Notes: generated from the sequence alone by a model not told the origin. A stretch of 64,000 nt of DNA from Geminicoccaceae bacterium (GCA_028285265.1 JANQPX010000020.1:372001-436000); one strand, 5' to 3'. Counted from the first letter of the stretch, positions 35,402-45,359 are shown. Numbers and translations are program-made.

Positions 35402-36829
35402 ATGAACCAGTTCGCAATACTGACTTTGTCATCGCCGCCGAAAAAAACCTCTAGAAAGAAAAGTGTCGCGGCGGCTCTTGCCTTGTCTGGCTTCGTCGTT
35501 GCCTGTGATGGCGCAGACTCCGAACTCAGCGAGTTAGCAGGTGTCTGGCAATCTAGAGGTTATGGATTAATTGCTGAGATCGATGCCGACAAGGTAACAT
35601 TCACTGAAAAGAGTCCGACAGCTTGCCTGCCAAGCGAGAGCAACAATGCAAACCGATTTCTTCAGCGCCTGAAGACAGAAATTACCCCTGACGTCAGGAC
35701 CATTGCCCTCGGTAGCAATGGAACGCTCTCAACCGTCGTTTTTGACCGGCTTGATGCTCAGGACCTCGACGATCTATGCCAGAACGGCCGAGCCTATCGT
35801 TCATCCGATCCCATGACCAATTTCGAGGTTTTTTGGCAGACTTTCGACGAACACTACGCCTTTTTTGCGGAGCGTAATGTGGATTGGCACACGGTCTATG
35901 CAGATCTGCACTCCCAAATTAACGAAGCGACATCAGAACACCACCTCTCGCAGTTGCTTGGCCAAACCCTCGAAGAGCTAGGTGACGCCCATGTAGGTCT
36001 CTATGTCGATGGCGACGACCTTGTCTATGTCCCCTCGCGGTTGGAAAATCGCCTGCGTCAAGAATGCCAGGCGATGGGCTGCGATCCTTATGAAGAATGG
36101 GAAAAAAGAGAAGAGTCCAATGGCGACATCGTCACGCTAAACTATTTGAATGGCGCCGCCGAATTTGGGCTTCGTGGCTATGCTCAATGGGGTCAAATCG
36201 ATCCGGAAACGGGCTATTTCCGAATTGACAGTATGTCCGGCCTCTCTGACGACGGTCACTCAGCCAGCGATGACATCCGTGCGATTCATCAGGTGCTCGA
36301 CAGCGTTATGGCTGACTTGGGCAGTCTTCCTACAATGATCATCGATGTTCGCTACAACGGAGGCGGGTATGATGCGGTGTCCGTTGCCATAGCCAGTCGA
36401 TTCACCGAGGAGCGGCTCATTTTTGGATCGAAACGCGCCTATATCAGCGGTGACGCGACGAAACCACAGGATTTGGTTGTCGAGCCGGCGAACGACGGTC
36501 GGTATGACGGCCGTGTCGCTGTTCTGATAAGTGGGCAGACCGCAAGTGCTGCGGAGATCTTTGCCATGGCTATGCGTGCAATGCCCCATGCCACGCTTGT
36601 GGGTGAGCCGACCGAAGGCATTCTTTCCGATGAACTGTATCGAACGATGCCGAATGGCTGGGAGATCAGCTTATCAAACGAAATCTATCTGACCCATGAC
36701 GGCGAACTCTTCGAAGTGACCGGTGTCCCGCCCGATGTCTCGGCGACGTTTCTCGATAAGGAACAACTCGGCAAGTCGGTGGACAGCGGTATCGAGGCTG
36801 CCTTACGCACTTTTGCCCGGTCGAGCTGA
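35402..36829 (+). CDS. S41-family peptidase, predicted lipoprotein
   Basis: The 475-residue protein has a basic N-terminus, a short hydrophobic stretch and a lipobox-like GFVVAC followed by DGADS, so it is probably lipid-anchored in the periplasm; the lipobox lies late (Cys at about 36) and is not certain. The C-terminal half is an S41 (tail-specific/tricorn-core-like) protease domain: IIDVRYNGGGYDAVSVAIA, VAVLISGQTASAAEIFAMAM with the nucleophilic Ser at about 381, and PTEGILSDELYRTMPNGW. No PDZ domain is obvious; the middle part (DGHSASDDIRAIHQVL) leads into the fold. ATG 35402 directly follows GGAGGTGCA. It faces the CsgG-type lipoprotein gene, whose end is 107 bases away. Confidence 0.85.
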   Translation: MNQFAILTLSSPPKKTSRKKSVAAALALSGFVVACDGADSELSELAGVWQSRGYGLIAEIDADKVTFTEKSPTACLPSESNNANRFLQRLKTEITPDVRTIALGSNGTLSTVVFDRLDAQDLDDLCQNGRAYRSSDPMTNFEVFWQTFDEHYAFFAERNVDWHTVYADLHSQINEATSEHHLSQLLGQTLEELGDAHVGLYVDGDDLVYVPSRLENRLRQECQAMGCDPYEEWEKREESNGDIVTLNYLNGAAEFGLRGYAQWGQIDPETGYFRIDSMSGLSDDGHSASDDIRAIHQVLDSVMADLGSLPTMIIDVRYNGGGYDAVSVAIASRFTEERLIFGSKRAYISGDATKPQDLVVEPANDGRYDGRVAVLISGQTASAAEIFAMAMRAMPHATLVGEPTEGILSDELYRTMPNGWEISLSNEIYLTHDGELFEVTGVPPDVSATFLDKEQLGKSVDSGIEAALRTFARSS

Positions 36830-36936
36830 TGGCATCCGCCAAGACCGCCCTAGCCTAACGTTAGGCGAAGTTATGCAACCTTTGGAGATGTATCAATCTC
36901 TTAGCAACACGTCTGAATTGTTCATAAGCGAGCTTG

Positions 36937-38517
36937 TTAACGAACAGTCACATCCAGCCTAGCCTCAACAAGATCATCAGGGGACAATGCGCGATACGCA
37001 TCGATCACGTCGTCAATTGTGGCAACAGGGATAGCTGTTAAATCCTGCTGCTTCATGGCCTCAGGGAGACGGAGTGCTAGCTCTCGGCTAGAAGCGACGC
37101 AGGCGATCTGCTCCTCCTCGCTAATATGATCGAGGTGAATATCGAAGCCTGCCTCATCTCCTGGAACCTGAACTGTACTGCCACCAGGCAAGTAAGAATT
37201 GGACTGAAAGCGATTGGGGAAAATCCGCGAAACTCGTCCATTCGTGTCAACATAGTAGCAATAAACATGGGCATCTTGGCTTGGCGTCGCCCAAATTGTG
37301 AGTTCAGAATTCAATTCGAATGATCCGTCATCTGCGGAATCTGCCTCGAGATCGAGTTCGAGATCGGCTTGGTCAATTGCTGCAGGTTCAGCCGAACTGG
37401 GTTTGGCTTTTGCAACCTTTGATGCGCCGAAGTGATCAAACAAGAGATCATCGTTCAGAAGGCTCGCGTAAAGGTCAAAGTTGATCCTTGCGTCTGCGAT
37501 AAGATCGTTCGCCACCTGATAGCGACCAATAGCGTCTTTGGTCTGCTGATCTAACTCACCCGTCACATCACCTGCATAATACCCACTGCTTTCAAGGAAA
37601 TATTGAACGACCTCCACCCGCTCATCGTCGTCCATATCTTCAAACCATTCACGTGTTTCAGCAATAACCGCGGGATTTGTGTGCTCGATCTGAAGGCATT
37701 TCCAGTAGGGCACTTCGGTGAGTCTACCAAGCACTTCAATGGTCGAGAGATCGACCAGCGTCCGGACAGCCTGATGGAGACCTTCGCCTCTATTCAACGC
37801 GACATTGAAGTTCAATCCGACTTTGGAAATGGTTCCCGAAAGGCCACCATCAATTGTCCGCTCTGCGACAGCAATCGAATTCTGTGCCGAAGCACCCGAA
37901 AGAATTTTCCGACTCGACAAGTAGCCCATGTTGAGATCAATCGACACGACCGACACCGTCTCGGCATATGAAAAGCCGGCACCCAAGTCGATGATCCCCG
38001 AGCCCCCGATGTCCTCCTCATCGTCGACAAAGCCGTCGGAACGATAGTTCACCGATGCACTGGTCGCCCGGTTCAAAACACCCTCGTCCAGCTGGGTGAT
38101 AGCTCCTCGGATGTAATAGTCGGGAATGTCAAAATCATCGGTGAATCCAAGCAGGCCCTGCAAGTCATGAACATCGGTCTGCTCAGCGTCATAATCGACG
38201 AACGTGAAAGCCTCGCTCTTTCCTGACATGCGAGCAATCGCCGAAATCAGCATGTCTTTCGTACCAGCTGCAACGCTTCCAGTCTCATCAGGAATACCAG
38301 CGCTGGTAATGATGAATCCTTCAACGCCATAGTTCAAAAACAAGCGATCCATACAACGCAGCGACTCGCTAAAATTGGTAAGATTCTTGACAGGAAGCGA
38401 TGATGGGCGCGCAGCAATGACGGCCTCTTGTGGATTGGTCACACAGCCGACCAATCCAAGTACACTGAAGGCGACCAGGATGGTGCGACACATAGTGGAT
38501 TGCCTTTGACTGAGCAT
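36937..38517 (-). CDS. Lipoprotein with CsgG-like, peptidoglycan-binding and DUF4384 domains
   Basis: The 526-residue product begins with a lipoprotein signal (TILVAFSVLGLVGC, Cys at about 25). Residues about 40-270 resemble the CsgG/HfaB/curli-transport-like fold (YYIRGAITQLDEG, VSVVSIDLNMGYLSSRKIL). At about 300-345 a peptidoglycan-binding-1-like segment is seen (VVQYFLESSGYYAGDVTG, TKDAIGRYQVANDL). The C-terminus has a DUF4384-like domain (ELTIWATPSQDAHVYCYYV, GRVSRIFPNRFQSNSYLPG). It should sit in the outer membrane, touch the cell wall, and perhaps form or regulate a secretion pore or envelope sensor. Start: ATG 38515-38517 is chosen because the signal peptide follows directly; an ATG 24 bases further in (MCRTILVAF) with AAAGG upstream is equally plausible. 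The frame is open to 38826, but that part is not protein-like. Confidence 0.8.
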   Translation of the reverse strand: MLSQRQSTMCRTILVAFSVLGLVGCVTNPQEAVIAARPSSLPVKNLTNFSESLRCMDRLFLNYGVEGFIITSAGIPDETGSVAAGTKDMLISAIARMSGKSEAFTFVDYDAEQTDVHDLQGLLGFTDDFDIPDYYIRGAITQLDEGVLNRATSASVNYRSDGFVDDEEDIGGSGIIDLGAGFSYAETVSVVSIDLNMGYLSSRKILSGASAQNSIAVAERTIDGGLSGTISKVGLNFNVALNRGEGLHQAVRTLVDLSTIEVLGRLTEVPYWKCLQIEHTNPAVIAETREWFEDMDDDERVEVVQYFLESSGYYAGDVTGELDQQTKDAIGRYQVANDLIADARINFDLYASLLNDDLLFDHFGASKVAKAKPSSAEPAAIDQADLELDLEADSADDGSFELNSELTIWATPSQDAHVYCYYVDTNGRVSRIFPNRFQSNSYLPGGSTVQVPGDEAGFDIHLDHISEEEQIACVASSRELALRLPEAMKQQDLTAIPVATIDDVIDAYRALSPDDLVEARLDVTVR

Positions 38518-39190
38518 CCTCTTCCCGCCGATTGTAAAGACTTTTGCCACTTCCCCAAAGGGGGGACTAATCAAAATTTGATCAAGCGACTTTACGTTCA
38601 CTATTCGGGATAGAAGTTTGCATCGCTGACCTGCGTGTTTCCCTCTGCGTGGACTTTGTCCGCTCCATGGTGATGGGGATTGCGAGTGATGATCCCTGGC
38701 GATCGTTCTTATGCTTGGGAGACAGCGCCTGAGCGAGCCAGGAGAGGCGTTGGAAACATTCGAGACATCGCCGCTGGCATGGTTATGACGCACGGCGTCA
38801 TTGATGCAATCTATACCAACGGCCAAGCGATCGCCGGAAGAATGGGCCTGCAGAATATCGAGGTTGGGCCATTGGATCTCACATCGTCAAAGAGAGCTAT
38901 GTGTCAGCCGTAAGAGAAGAACCTCAGCGGCTGACCGCTTGAATGTCGCCGACGCAGCATCCTGCAAAGACAGAGGCCTAAGCGGCAAGGTCCGAGCCCA
39001 GAGTTCGATCGCTTTGAATGCGCTTCAAGTCGACCGATAGCCTGGACCATCGGTGAAAGTTGTAACCACTTGTATCGAGATCCTGCCTTGCGACAGGTCG
39101 TGACAGGAAAGCAGTCTTAACGGCAAACTTTCGCGACAATTCACTGCTTAGATCCTCCATGTCGATACCAGACAATTGACGAGGATAATC
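38518..39190. other. Intergenic region without supported gene
   Basis: About 670 bases between the divergent CsgG-type and EF-hand genes. The frames present (for example on the plus strand at 38680-38913) have no ribosome site or family similarity. The region should hold two promoters. I see no RNA gene. Confidence 0.4.
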
Positions 39191-39700
39191 ATGAAAACAC
39201 GCACAAAAATCGCTTTTGCCGCAGGGATCGCCGTGGTCAGCGGTATTGCTATTGCCGGGGCGGTGAAGGCCCATGGCGGATTTGGCAAGCATGGCGGTCC
39301 TTGGGGTGGCGGTTCCTTTGGTGGACCGGGCGTCATGCTAATGCAGCAGCTTGACACTAACCAGGATGAGATACTGACCAAGGCCGAGATCGACGAAGCG
39401 ATCCGAAGCCGAATAGCGAGCGCCGACACTGATGGCGATGGCAAGCTCAATTTGGACGAGTTTCAACCGATTTTGGTCGACATCATGCGTCCGAAGATCG
39501 TCGATGGCTTCCAGTTCTTGGATGCAGACGGCGACGCAGTTATCACGCTCGATGAGATCGACCGTCCTATGTCTCGCATCGTCAGCCGTCTGGACCGAAA
39601 CGACGATGGCGAGTTGACGTCAGACGAGCTTCGCAAGCGTCATCGTGGCTGGCGACACGGTCACCATGGTGACGATGACCACAGAGACGACGACAACTAG
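39191..39700 (+). CDS. Exported EF-hand calcium-binding protein
   Basis: The 169-residue protein has a signal peptide (KTRTKIAFAAGIAVVSGIAIAG, cleaved after about VKA), a Gly-rich segment, then four EF-hand loops: DTNQDEILTKAE, DTDGDGKLNLDE, DADGDAVITLDE and DRNDDGELTSDE. The first loop has weaker ligands. The C-terminus is a His/Asp-rich tail (HRGWRHGHHGDDDHRDDDN) likely to bind metal. Such small periplasmic EF-hand proteins are common in alphaproteobacteria and may buffer Ca2+; no target is known here. ATG 39191 follows GAGG with 6-base spacing; an upstream in-frame start at 39176 is less likely. Confidence 0.88.
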   Translation: MKTRTKIAFAAGIAVVSGIAIAGAVKAHGGFGKHGGPWGGGSFGGPGVMLMQQLDTNQDEILTKAEIDEAIRSRIASADTDGDGKLNLDEFQPILVDIMRPKIVDGFQFLDADGDAVITLDEIDRPMSRIVSRLDRNDDGELTSDELRKRHRGWRHGHHGDDDHRDDDN

Positions 39701-39720
39701 GGCACGCCCTAGAACCGAAT

Positions 39721-39758
39721 GACCTAGCCGGTGATATGCCCCCGCCGCCGGTTAGGTC
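39721..39758. terminator. Bidirectional hairpin between convergent genes
   Basis: GACCTAGCCGG (39721-39731) and CCGGTTAGGTC (39748-39758) pair over 11 bases with one G-T pair. No T-run follows on either strand, so termination would be weak or factor-assisted. It lies between the convergent EF-hand and beta-barrel genes. Confidence 0.5.
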
Positions 39759-39779
39759 TGTATGTCGGTCTTAGCCTGT

Positions 39780-40307
39780 CTACCAAAGAGCGATCCGGCC
39801 AATAGCCCCTAGCGTTATCGAATCTTCATCGGCTCCATCGATGTCGCTAAAAGCATTGAAGAGATAGTTTGCATTGATATCGATGTGGATATTCGGCAGG
39901 ACCTCGATGTCCAACCCTACTCGGGCGGCGTAAAAAGGATCGGAAATGTTATTGCCCTCGAGCTCGTCATTATAGGTCACACCAATACCGAGTCCGCCAT
40001 AGAGTCCACCTCCAAGAAGGACGAATGCCTGTGGTGATAGGGCGCCCGCATCACCACCACCAAACCCGTCAGTGAAATATTCAAGGTTGCCTTCGAACTT
40101 AAACAGCCCATCAGGAACCCACTGGATCGACGCGAGAAAGGACGTGCCGTTCTCATCGATTTCGACATCATCGACTTCGATATCACCCAATGCGGTCCAG
40201 TAATGAATTCCACCGCCTATGCGGACCTCAGCAGTGGCAGGAGACGGTTGGCCAATAAGGCTAAGGATACAAAAGGTCGTCAAAATCGCACCAGCCAAGC
40301 GGGTCAT
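39780..40307 (-). CDS. Small outer-membrane beta-barrel-like protein
   Basis: A 175-residue protein with a signal peptide (LAGAILTTFCILSLIGQ, cleavage after PATA). The mature part has alternating hydrophobic/polar strands separated by Gly/Asp turns (EVRIGGGIHYWTALGD, FKFEGNLEYFTDGFGG, YGGLGIGVTYNDE, FYAARVGLDIEVLPN, IHIDINANYLFNA) and ends in an aromatic residue (GRIALW), as expected of an outer-membrane beta-barrel of about eight strands. I cannot assign a function; it resembles OmpW/OmpX-size proteins. It ends close to the convergent EF-hand gene. Confidence 0.78.
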   Translation of the reverse strand: MTRLAGAILTTFCILSLIGQPSPATAEVRIGGGIHYWTALGDIEVDDVEIDENGTSFLASIQWVPDGLFKFEGNLEYFTDGFGGGDAGALSPQAFVLLGGGLYGGLGIGVTYNDELEGNNISDPFYAARVGLDIEVLPNIHIDINANYLFNAFSDIDGADEDSITLGAIGRIALW

Positions 40308-40445
40308 CGATAGCTTCCCCTCTCATTTCAGTAACGTCGTGTTTGTCCTAGTGGATAGTTAACGCTTGTTAGACATATCCGATCCTTCAGGGAACGGCCC
40401 GGTACTTCTTACTGATGTCGACTGTTGTAATGAAGTGACGGCGTA

Positions 40446-41348
40446 TCACCGAGCGCGGCGCTGGGCGACCATGATACCGCCAAGCACCAAAGCAAGCGCA
40501 ATGGCATGATACGCTTGGAAGGCCTCACCAAGAATCATTACAGCAAGAAGGGCACCAAAGATCGGCACCAAATTAACAAACAATCCCGCCGCGTTGGCTC
40601 CAATCAGCTCAATACCCCGAATGAACAAGGCCTGGCCGATGATTGAAGGAAAGATTGCTGTATAAAGAACCACGCCGGCCCCTCTAAGCGACGTCGGCCA
40701 GATCGCCGCTGATGAAAGCGTCTCATAGACGGCAAGCGGCAGCGAAACCAACGCCGCTGTCACAAATAAGGCGGCCAGGAAACTCAGCCAATGGAGTTCA
40801 GGTTTGGATCGAAGCGCCACCGAATAGATCGAATAGACCGAAACGGCTGCGAGCATGATCAAGTCCCCACGGTTCACCTCTAGACCAAGCAATTGGTCAA
40901 TATCGCCTTGGCTGGTCGCAACTAAAACGCCGAACAATGTCACGGAGTAGCCGACGATCTGAAGCCAGCGCACGGCCGTACGAAAGATCAGATAGTTCAA
41001 CGAGAAAATGATCATCGGTATGCCGGCCTGCAGGATCGTCGAATTGAGCGCTGTTGTATGAACGAGGGCGCTATAAAGAAACGCGTTGAAGCAAGCGAAG
41101 CCGGTGGCTCCCATAAACGCGATATAGCGCCAATGACGACATAGCGTTGGCCAATCCCGCAGCAAATGAGGCCAGGCGAGTATGATCAAAACGAAGGCGC
41201 CGAGGGTCCAGCGAAGCCAAGTCAGCACCAAGGGCGAGACTTCGCCAACGGCAAGCCGGCCGGCAATCGCATTGCCTGCCCAAAAGACCATCGTGATCAA
41301 AAGCAGCAGATAAGCGCTTTGCAAAAGCTTGGAGAAAGCACGAGGCAC
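40446..41348 (-). CDS. EamA/DMT-family transporter
   Basis: A 300-residue inner-membrane protein with ten hydrophobic helices in two EamA repeats, the drug/metabolite transporter layout. Family features are VFWAGNAIAGRLAV in helix 1-2, LTWLRWTLGAFVLI, and in the second repeat PIFGALLAVMILGE followed by LVLGGIMVAQRRAR. Substrates vary from amino acids to metabolites and cannot be read from sequence. Start: GTG 41346-41348 follows GAGG with 6-base spacing and gives normal family length; the open frame reaches back to 41459 but that adds an odd hydrophilic leader. It diverges from the enolase-superfamily gene. Confidence 0.88.
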   Translation of the reverse strand: MPRAFSKLLQSAYLLLLITMVFWAGNAIAGRLAVGEVSPLVLTWLRWTLGAFVLIILAWPHLLRDWPTLCRHWRYIAFMGATGFACFNAFLYSALVHTTALNSTILQAGIPMIIFSLNYLIFRTAVRWLQIVGYSVTLFGVLVATSQGDIDQLLGLEVNRGDLIMLAAVSVYSIYSVALRSKPELHWLSFLAALFVTAALVSLPLAVYETLSSAAIWPTSLRGAGVVLYTAIFPSIIGQALFIRGIELIGANAAGLFVNLVPIFGALLAVMILGEAFQAYHAIALALVLGGIMVAQRRAR

Positions 41349-41485
41349 AGAAATCCTCTGGTAACAAGCAGGGACCAAACGGATAGCACTGACGGCGACC
41401 TTGACGCCAGCCTCATAACGCCGTCTGTCTTGATTGGAAACCTTAGGCTCGGCTAGCAAGTCGCCTAAAATCGACGAGGACCGCT

Positions 41486-42625
41486 ATGACCTCAATGACA
41501 CTCGAAACCGTCGAGGTTTCGGTTTATCGAGCACCGATCGAGCAACCGGTCCAAACTGCATTTGGGGCCATGACCGACCGACCGGCGGTCATTATTCGCG
41601 CTGTTGATCGTGACGGCATCGTCGGATTCGGCGAGGTTTGGTGTAACTTTCCACAATGCGGAGCGGAACATCGTGCACGTCTTGTAACGTCCGTGCTCGC
41701 GCCGCACGTCGTCGGGCGGTCCTGGGACTCACCTGAGACGCTTTTTCGAGTGCTTTCTCGGCAGCTACATAACTTGGCCTTACAAACAGGCGAAGCTGGC
41801 CCGATCGCACAAGCGATTGCCGGCGTTGATATGGCCGTTTGGGACATCGCAGCCAAACGGACCGAGCAACCGCTTTGGCGGCTTCTTGGCGGCAAAGGCA
41901 CAGATCGGCTTCCGGCTTATGCCAGTGGTATCAATCCTCACGGAACGCTGAACCAAGCACGATCAGCGAAGGCTCTTGGTTATCGGGCCTTCAAACTCAA
42001 AGTCGGATTCGGACAGGAACGTGATCTCGCGAACCTGGACATATTGCGAACCGAGCTGGGTGACGATGCCGATCTGATGGTCGATGCGAATCAGGCCTGG
42101 GATCTTGCGCAAGCGTCAGCGATGAGCGAGCTGATGGCGCCGTTTCGGCCGATCTGGCTAGAAGAGCCATTGCCAGCTGATAGTTCAATCGACGATTGGA
42201 AATCGCTCGCCTCCACATCCCCCATTCCACTTGCCGCAGGAGAGAATCTTCGCGGTCGGGGCGCATTCACCAACGCGATTGCTTCAGGTGCCTTCGCTGT
42301 GATCCAACCGGACTTGGCTAAATGGGGGGGATTTTCGGCAGGCTTGCCTCTGGCCGTTGAGATCGCCGCCGCTGGGCTTCGCTATTGTCCGCACTATCTC
42401 GGCGGTGGCATCGGACTCGCCGCCTCCGCGCATCTTCTTGCAGCAACTGGTGGCGATGGCGTGCTAGAGATCGACAGTAATGTGAACCCTCTCCGCCAGG
42501 GCCTCGCCCACCCTTTCCCCGAGCTGGCCGACGGCCAATTCTGCCTTTCCGAGGCCGTAGGCCTCGGCGTCGAACCGGACGCGTCAATGGATAGGTTTTT
42601 GGTGGCCTCGTTCCGACACAACTGA
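41486..42625 (+). CDS. Mandelate racemase/muconate lactonizing enzyme family protein
   Basis: A 379-residue enolase-superfamily enzyme that abstracts a proton alpha to a carboxylate, with Mg2+. The N-terminal capping domain (about 1-130) is followed by the barrel: acid/base Lys in AFKLKVGFG, metal ligands Asp in MVDANQAW, Glu in WLEEPLPA and Glu in AAGENLRG, and the opposite-side residues near IQPDLAKWGGFSAGL and YCPHYLGGGIG. The KxK plus DxN pattern fits the MLE/dipeptide epimerase/o-succinylbenzoate synthase subgroup or racemases; the His in PHYLGGG could be the second base, as in mandelate-type enzymes. Substrate not assignable. ATG 41486 follows GAGGA. Confidence 0.9.
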   Translation: MTSMTLETVEVSVYRAPIEQPVQTAFGAMTDRPAVIIRAVDRDGIVGFGEVWCNFPQCGAEHRARLVTSVLAPHVVGRSWDSPETLFRVLSRQLHNLALQTGEAGPIAQAIAGVDMAVWDIAAKRTEQPLWRLLGGKGTDRLPAYASGINPHGTLNQARSAKALGYRAFKLKVGFGQERDLANLDILRTELGDDADLMVDANQAWDLAQASAMSELMAPFRPIWLEEPLPADSSIDDWKSLASTSPIPLAAGENLRGRGAFTNAIASGAFAVIQPDLAKWGGFSAGLPLAVEIAAAGLRYCPHYLGGGIGLAASAHLLAATGGDGVLEIDSNVNPLRQGLAHPFPELADGQFCLSEAVGLGVEPDASMDRFLVASFRHN

Positions 42626-42742
42626 AGCCACCGCATACGGGGACCTGGGAACGTCCTTGCACATCCAGGCGCTAGCCAGCCTTAGTCCGAATGGAGCAGA
42701 GCGATGACTTGGCCCTATGCTCAGGATCCTGACGTTGTGAGG

Positions 42743-44866
42743 TCAGACCGCATGCAGGTGAGAAGTGGCAACATCAGTCGAGGCATTGTTGAGATAGTCC
42801 TGAAGGTCCTTTGCTTGGCAAGGTCGACTGAAATAGTAGCCTTGAGCCTCGTCACATCCCTCATTCTTTAAGAACTGAAGTTGTTCAATTTTTTCGATCC
42901 CCTCGGCCGTTGTCGCCATACCTAAGCGCTTGCTAAGCGCGATAACGGCGCCGACAATTGCTGCGGAACCGGGGTCATCTGGCACACCCATGATGAAGGA
43001 CCGGTCGATTTTGATCCGATCGAAGGGAAATCGCTGCAGATATCCAAGAGATGAATATCCCGTGCCGAAGTCATCCATGGCTATGTGGACGCCTAGAGCC
43101 TTCAGCTTATGCAGAACATCGATCACTGTTGCCGTGTCGCGGATGAGGATGTTCTCGGTGATCTCTACTTCAAGCAAGGTTGGATCGAGTCCGCTGTCCT
43201 CGAGTGCCAGTATGATCGTTTCGGTAAGATTTCGCTCTTGAAACTGAACCGGAGACAAGTTGACAGCTACGCGAATTGGCCTTCTGCCGTTTTGTTGCCA
43301 GGCCATGGCTTGCTGGCATGCAGTCCGCAGAACCCAGGTGCCAATAGGCACGATCAGCCCAGTTTCCTCGGCTATTGAGATAAACGTTTCTGGCGATATC
43401 AGGCCCTTTTCAGGATGACGAAGACGCAGCAGGGCTTCCACCCCCACGACGCCGCTCCCATCGACAGCTACCTGGGGCTGATAGTGAAGTTCGAACCAAC
43501 CACTGTTAAGGGCCTGACGAACATCGTTCTCAGCAGCCTTTCGACTTCTGAAGGCGTCATCCATGCCACCTTCGAAAAAGCAACATACACCCGCGCCATC
43601 AGCTTTGGACCGATGCAGTGCCATATCAGCTTTGGAAAGCAGCTGCGCAGCAGCTCCAGCATCATGAGGCCCGATGGCAATACCAATACAGCCTTCGAGA
43701 AACACCTCTTGCCCGTCAACGTCAAACGGCTTGCTTAAGACAGACAATAAACGATGTGACAACCTTTCAGCACCTTCGGGCTGCATCAGGCCGGTTTGCG
43801 CAATGGCGAACTCATCGCCATTGAGCCTCGCTACCGTATCGGCGCCTCGGACAACGCTCTGCAGCCTAGTCGCAATCTCTTGGAGTAATCGATCCCCAAT
43901 TTGATGACCGAAGCTGTCATTAACGTCTTTAAAACGATAAACATCAATGCACAGCGCAGCAGCGTCGACCCCTTCCCGGCGAGCCCTTTGCAAGGCCTGG
44001 TTTAGACGGTCGAGGAAGAGAGAGCGGTTGGGCAGCCCGGTAAGCGAATCATAATGCGCGAGCTGATAAAGTTTTGCTTCGGCCAACCGCCGTTCCGTCA
44101 CATCCTGGAACGTTCCCTTGACCGAAAAGCGTTCGTTGGCTGATTGCTCGTCGAGACAAGCGTGGACCGCGATGATCCGATCGTCTGCATTGACGGACTT
44201 TAATCGGACTTCCCTTGCGAGCGTCGGCCTCTCCGGCGTGAGCTCGCGCAAGGCGTCCTCAAAATCCTGGCGATCATAGGGTTGAACAGGCTCCAAGAGC
44301 TGGGAAAGCGGCAGCTCTCCAGATGATGCCGTCATGCTGAAAATTCTAAAGACTTCCGAGGTACACTTGATCAGATCGTCATCAGCGGTCCACTCCCAGC
44401 TACCCAGCCTAGCAATATGCTGCGCCTCCTCAAGGCGCGCTTCGCTGGCTTTGAGTTGTTTGAGTGTGCTGCCGGCACGATAGACATATCGAATTCGGTG
44501 ACGGAGAAGTGTCCAATTGATTGGCTTGGCGATGAAATCCGTCGCACCAGTGTCGTAGGCGTGAGCAATCGAGTCGAGATCATCCTGTCCGGTTGCCATG
44601 ACGATCGGCAGACCATCCCCAGCAGGCGATGACCGCAAAGCCCTGCAAACGGCGAATCCATCCATGACGGGCATCACGACATCAAGGATGACGACATCAG
44701 GTCGAATCGCCTCAGTACGCTCGACTGCAGCCGATCCATCGGCAACTACCTCGACCCGGAAACCGGCCGCCTCGAGCGTTTCAGTGAACAAAAACCGCTG
44801 CATCTCGTCGTCGTCAGCGACGAGGACGAGGGGGCTTTCTTCAGGTTTGATCGCATCGTCGGCCAT
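42743..44866 (-). CDS. Response regulator with PAS, GGDEF (degenerate) and EAL domains
   Basis: A 707-residue soluble c-di-GMP protein. Order: receiver domain (about 12-130; VLVADDDEMQRFLF, phospho-Asp in VVILDVVMPVMDGF, KPINW), PAS (about 145-260; LGSWEWTADDDLIKC), GGDEF domain (about 275-440; LAHYDSLTGLPNRSLFLDRL, the active loop reads NGDEF), and EAL (about 455-700; VVGVEALLRLRHP, DDFGTGYSSLGYLQRFPFD, IKIDRSF, TAEGIEK). The first Gly of GGDEF is Asn, so cyclase activity may be weak or the domain may serve as a GTP sensor, while all visible EAL residues needed for phosphodiesterase action are kept. Start: ATG 44864-44866 (MADDAIKPE) fits the receiver domain; the frame is open to 44971 with no better site. 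Confidence 0.93.
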   Translation of the reverse strand: MADDAIKPEESPLVLVADDDEMQRFLFTETLEAAGFRVEVVADGSAAVERTEAIRPDVVILDVVMPVMDGFAVCRALRSSPAGDGLPIVMATGQDDLDSIAHAYDTGATDFIAKPINWTLLRHRIRYVYRAGSTLKQLKASEARLEEAQHIARLGSWEWTADDDLIKCTSEVFRIFSMTASSGELPLSQLLEPVQPYDRQDFEDALRELTPERPTLAREVRLKSVNADDRIIAVHACLDEQSANERFSVKGTFQDVTERRLAEAKLYQLAHYDSLTGLPNRSLFLDRLNQALQRARREGVDAAALCIDVYRFKDVNDSFGHQIGDRLLQEIATRLQSVVRGADTVARLNGDEFAIAQTGLMQPEGAERLSHRLLSVLSKPFDVDGQEVFLEGCIGIAIGPHDAGAAAQLLSKADMALHRSKADGAGVCCFFEGGMDDAFRSRKAAENDVRQALNSGWFELHYQPQVAVDGSGVVGVEALLRLRHPEKGLISPETFISIAEETGLIVPIGTWVLRTACQQAMAWQQNGRRPIRVAVNLSPVQFQERNLTETIILALEDSGLDPTLLEVEITENILIRDTATVIDVLHKLKALGVHIAMDDFGTGYSSLGYLQRFPFDRIKIDRSFIMGVPDDPGSAAIVGAVIALSKRLGMATTAEGIEKIEQLQFLKNEGCDEAQGYYFSRPCQAKDLQDYLNNASTDVATSHLHAV

Positions 44867-45359
44867 AAAGGTCCCGTTGACGTCGTAGCAGTGATCCTCG
44901 GACGTGCACAGACGCTTACGATCCGGACTCGCAGCGGTTGGGAGGCCACGTCCAATTCGGGACGATGCCAAATCATTCTTAATGTTTCGTTAGCAGAGAA
45001 CGATCGAATGCAATTTGGACACTCAAACCGGGGGCAGGACGATTCGTTTCAAAATCAATCATTTAGGTGAATGTAATGATGCGTGCATCAGCGTCTTCGA
45101 TGCCGAAAGGCGAAAGTGCTTTGGGATTTTGCAACCTTAGCTGTATACCTTCGTGATCCAAGAGGGTTTCTCCCTTTGTCGTTATGGAGAGACACGCGGG
45201 GCGGAAAAAAATTCGTGCGGGAACAGATGCCTTTGTCATCGTCGAGGACGGCATAAGAACGTTCCTCGCCAATCGTTGCCCCGTACGCACCGAAATTAAC
45301 CAATAAGGCAATCCCTCAAGCTCGGGCACAGGCAGGCATCGAGGCAGGGAGTCTGACCC
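44867..45359. other. Intergenic region without clear gene
   Basis: A minus-strand frame runs 45063-45545, but it lies opposite the small lipoprotein gene and is not protein-like; a shorter minus frame within 45063-45300 cannot be excluded. No hairpin-plus-T-run found. The GGGAG ribosome site of the next gene is at about 45347. Confidence 0.35.

Noticed and set aside
44371..44661. Minus-strand frame inside the c-di-GMP gene
   Set aside because: It lies in another frame of a well-supported multidomain gene and is a shadow.
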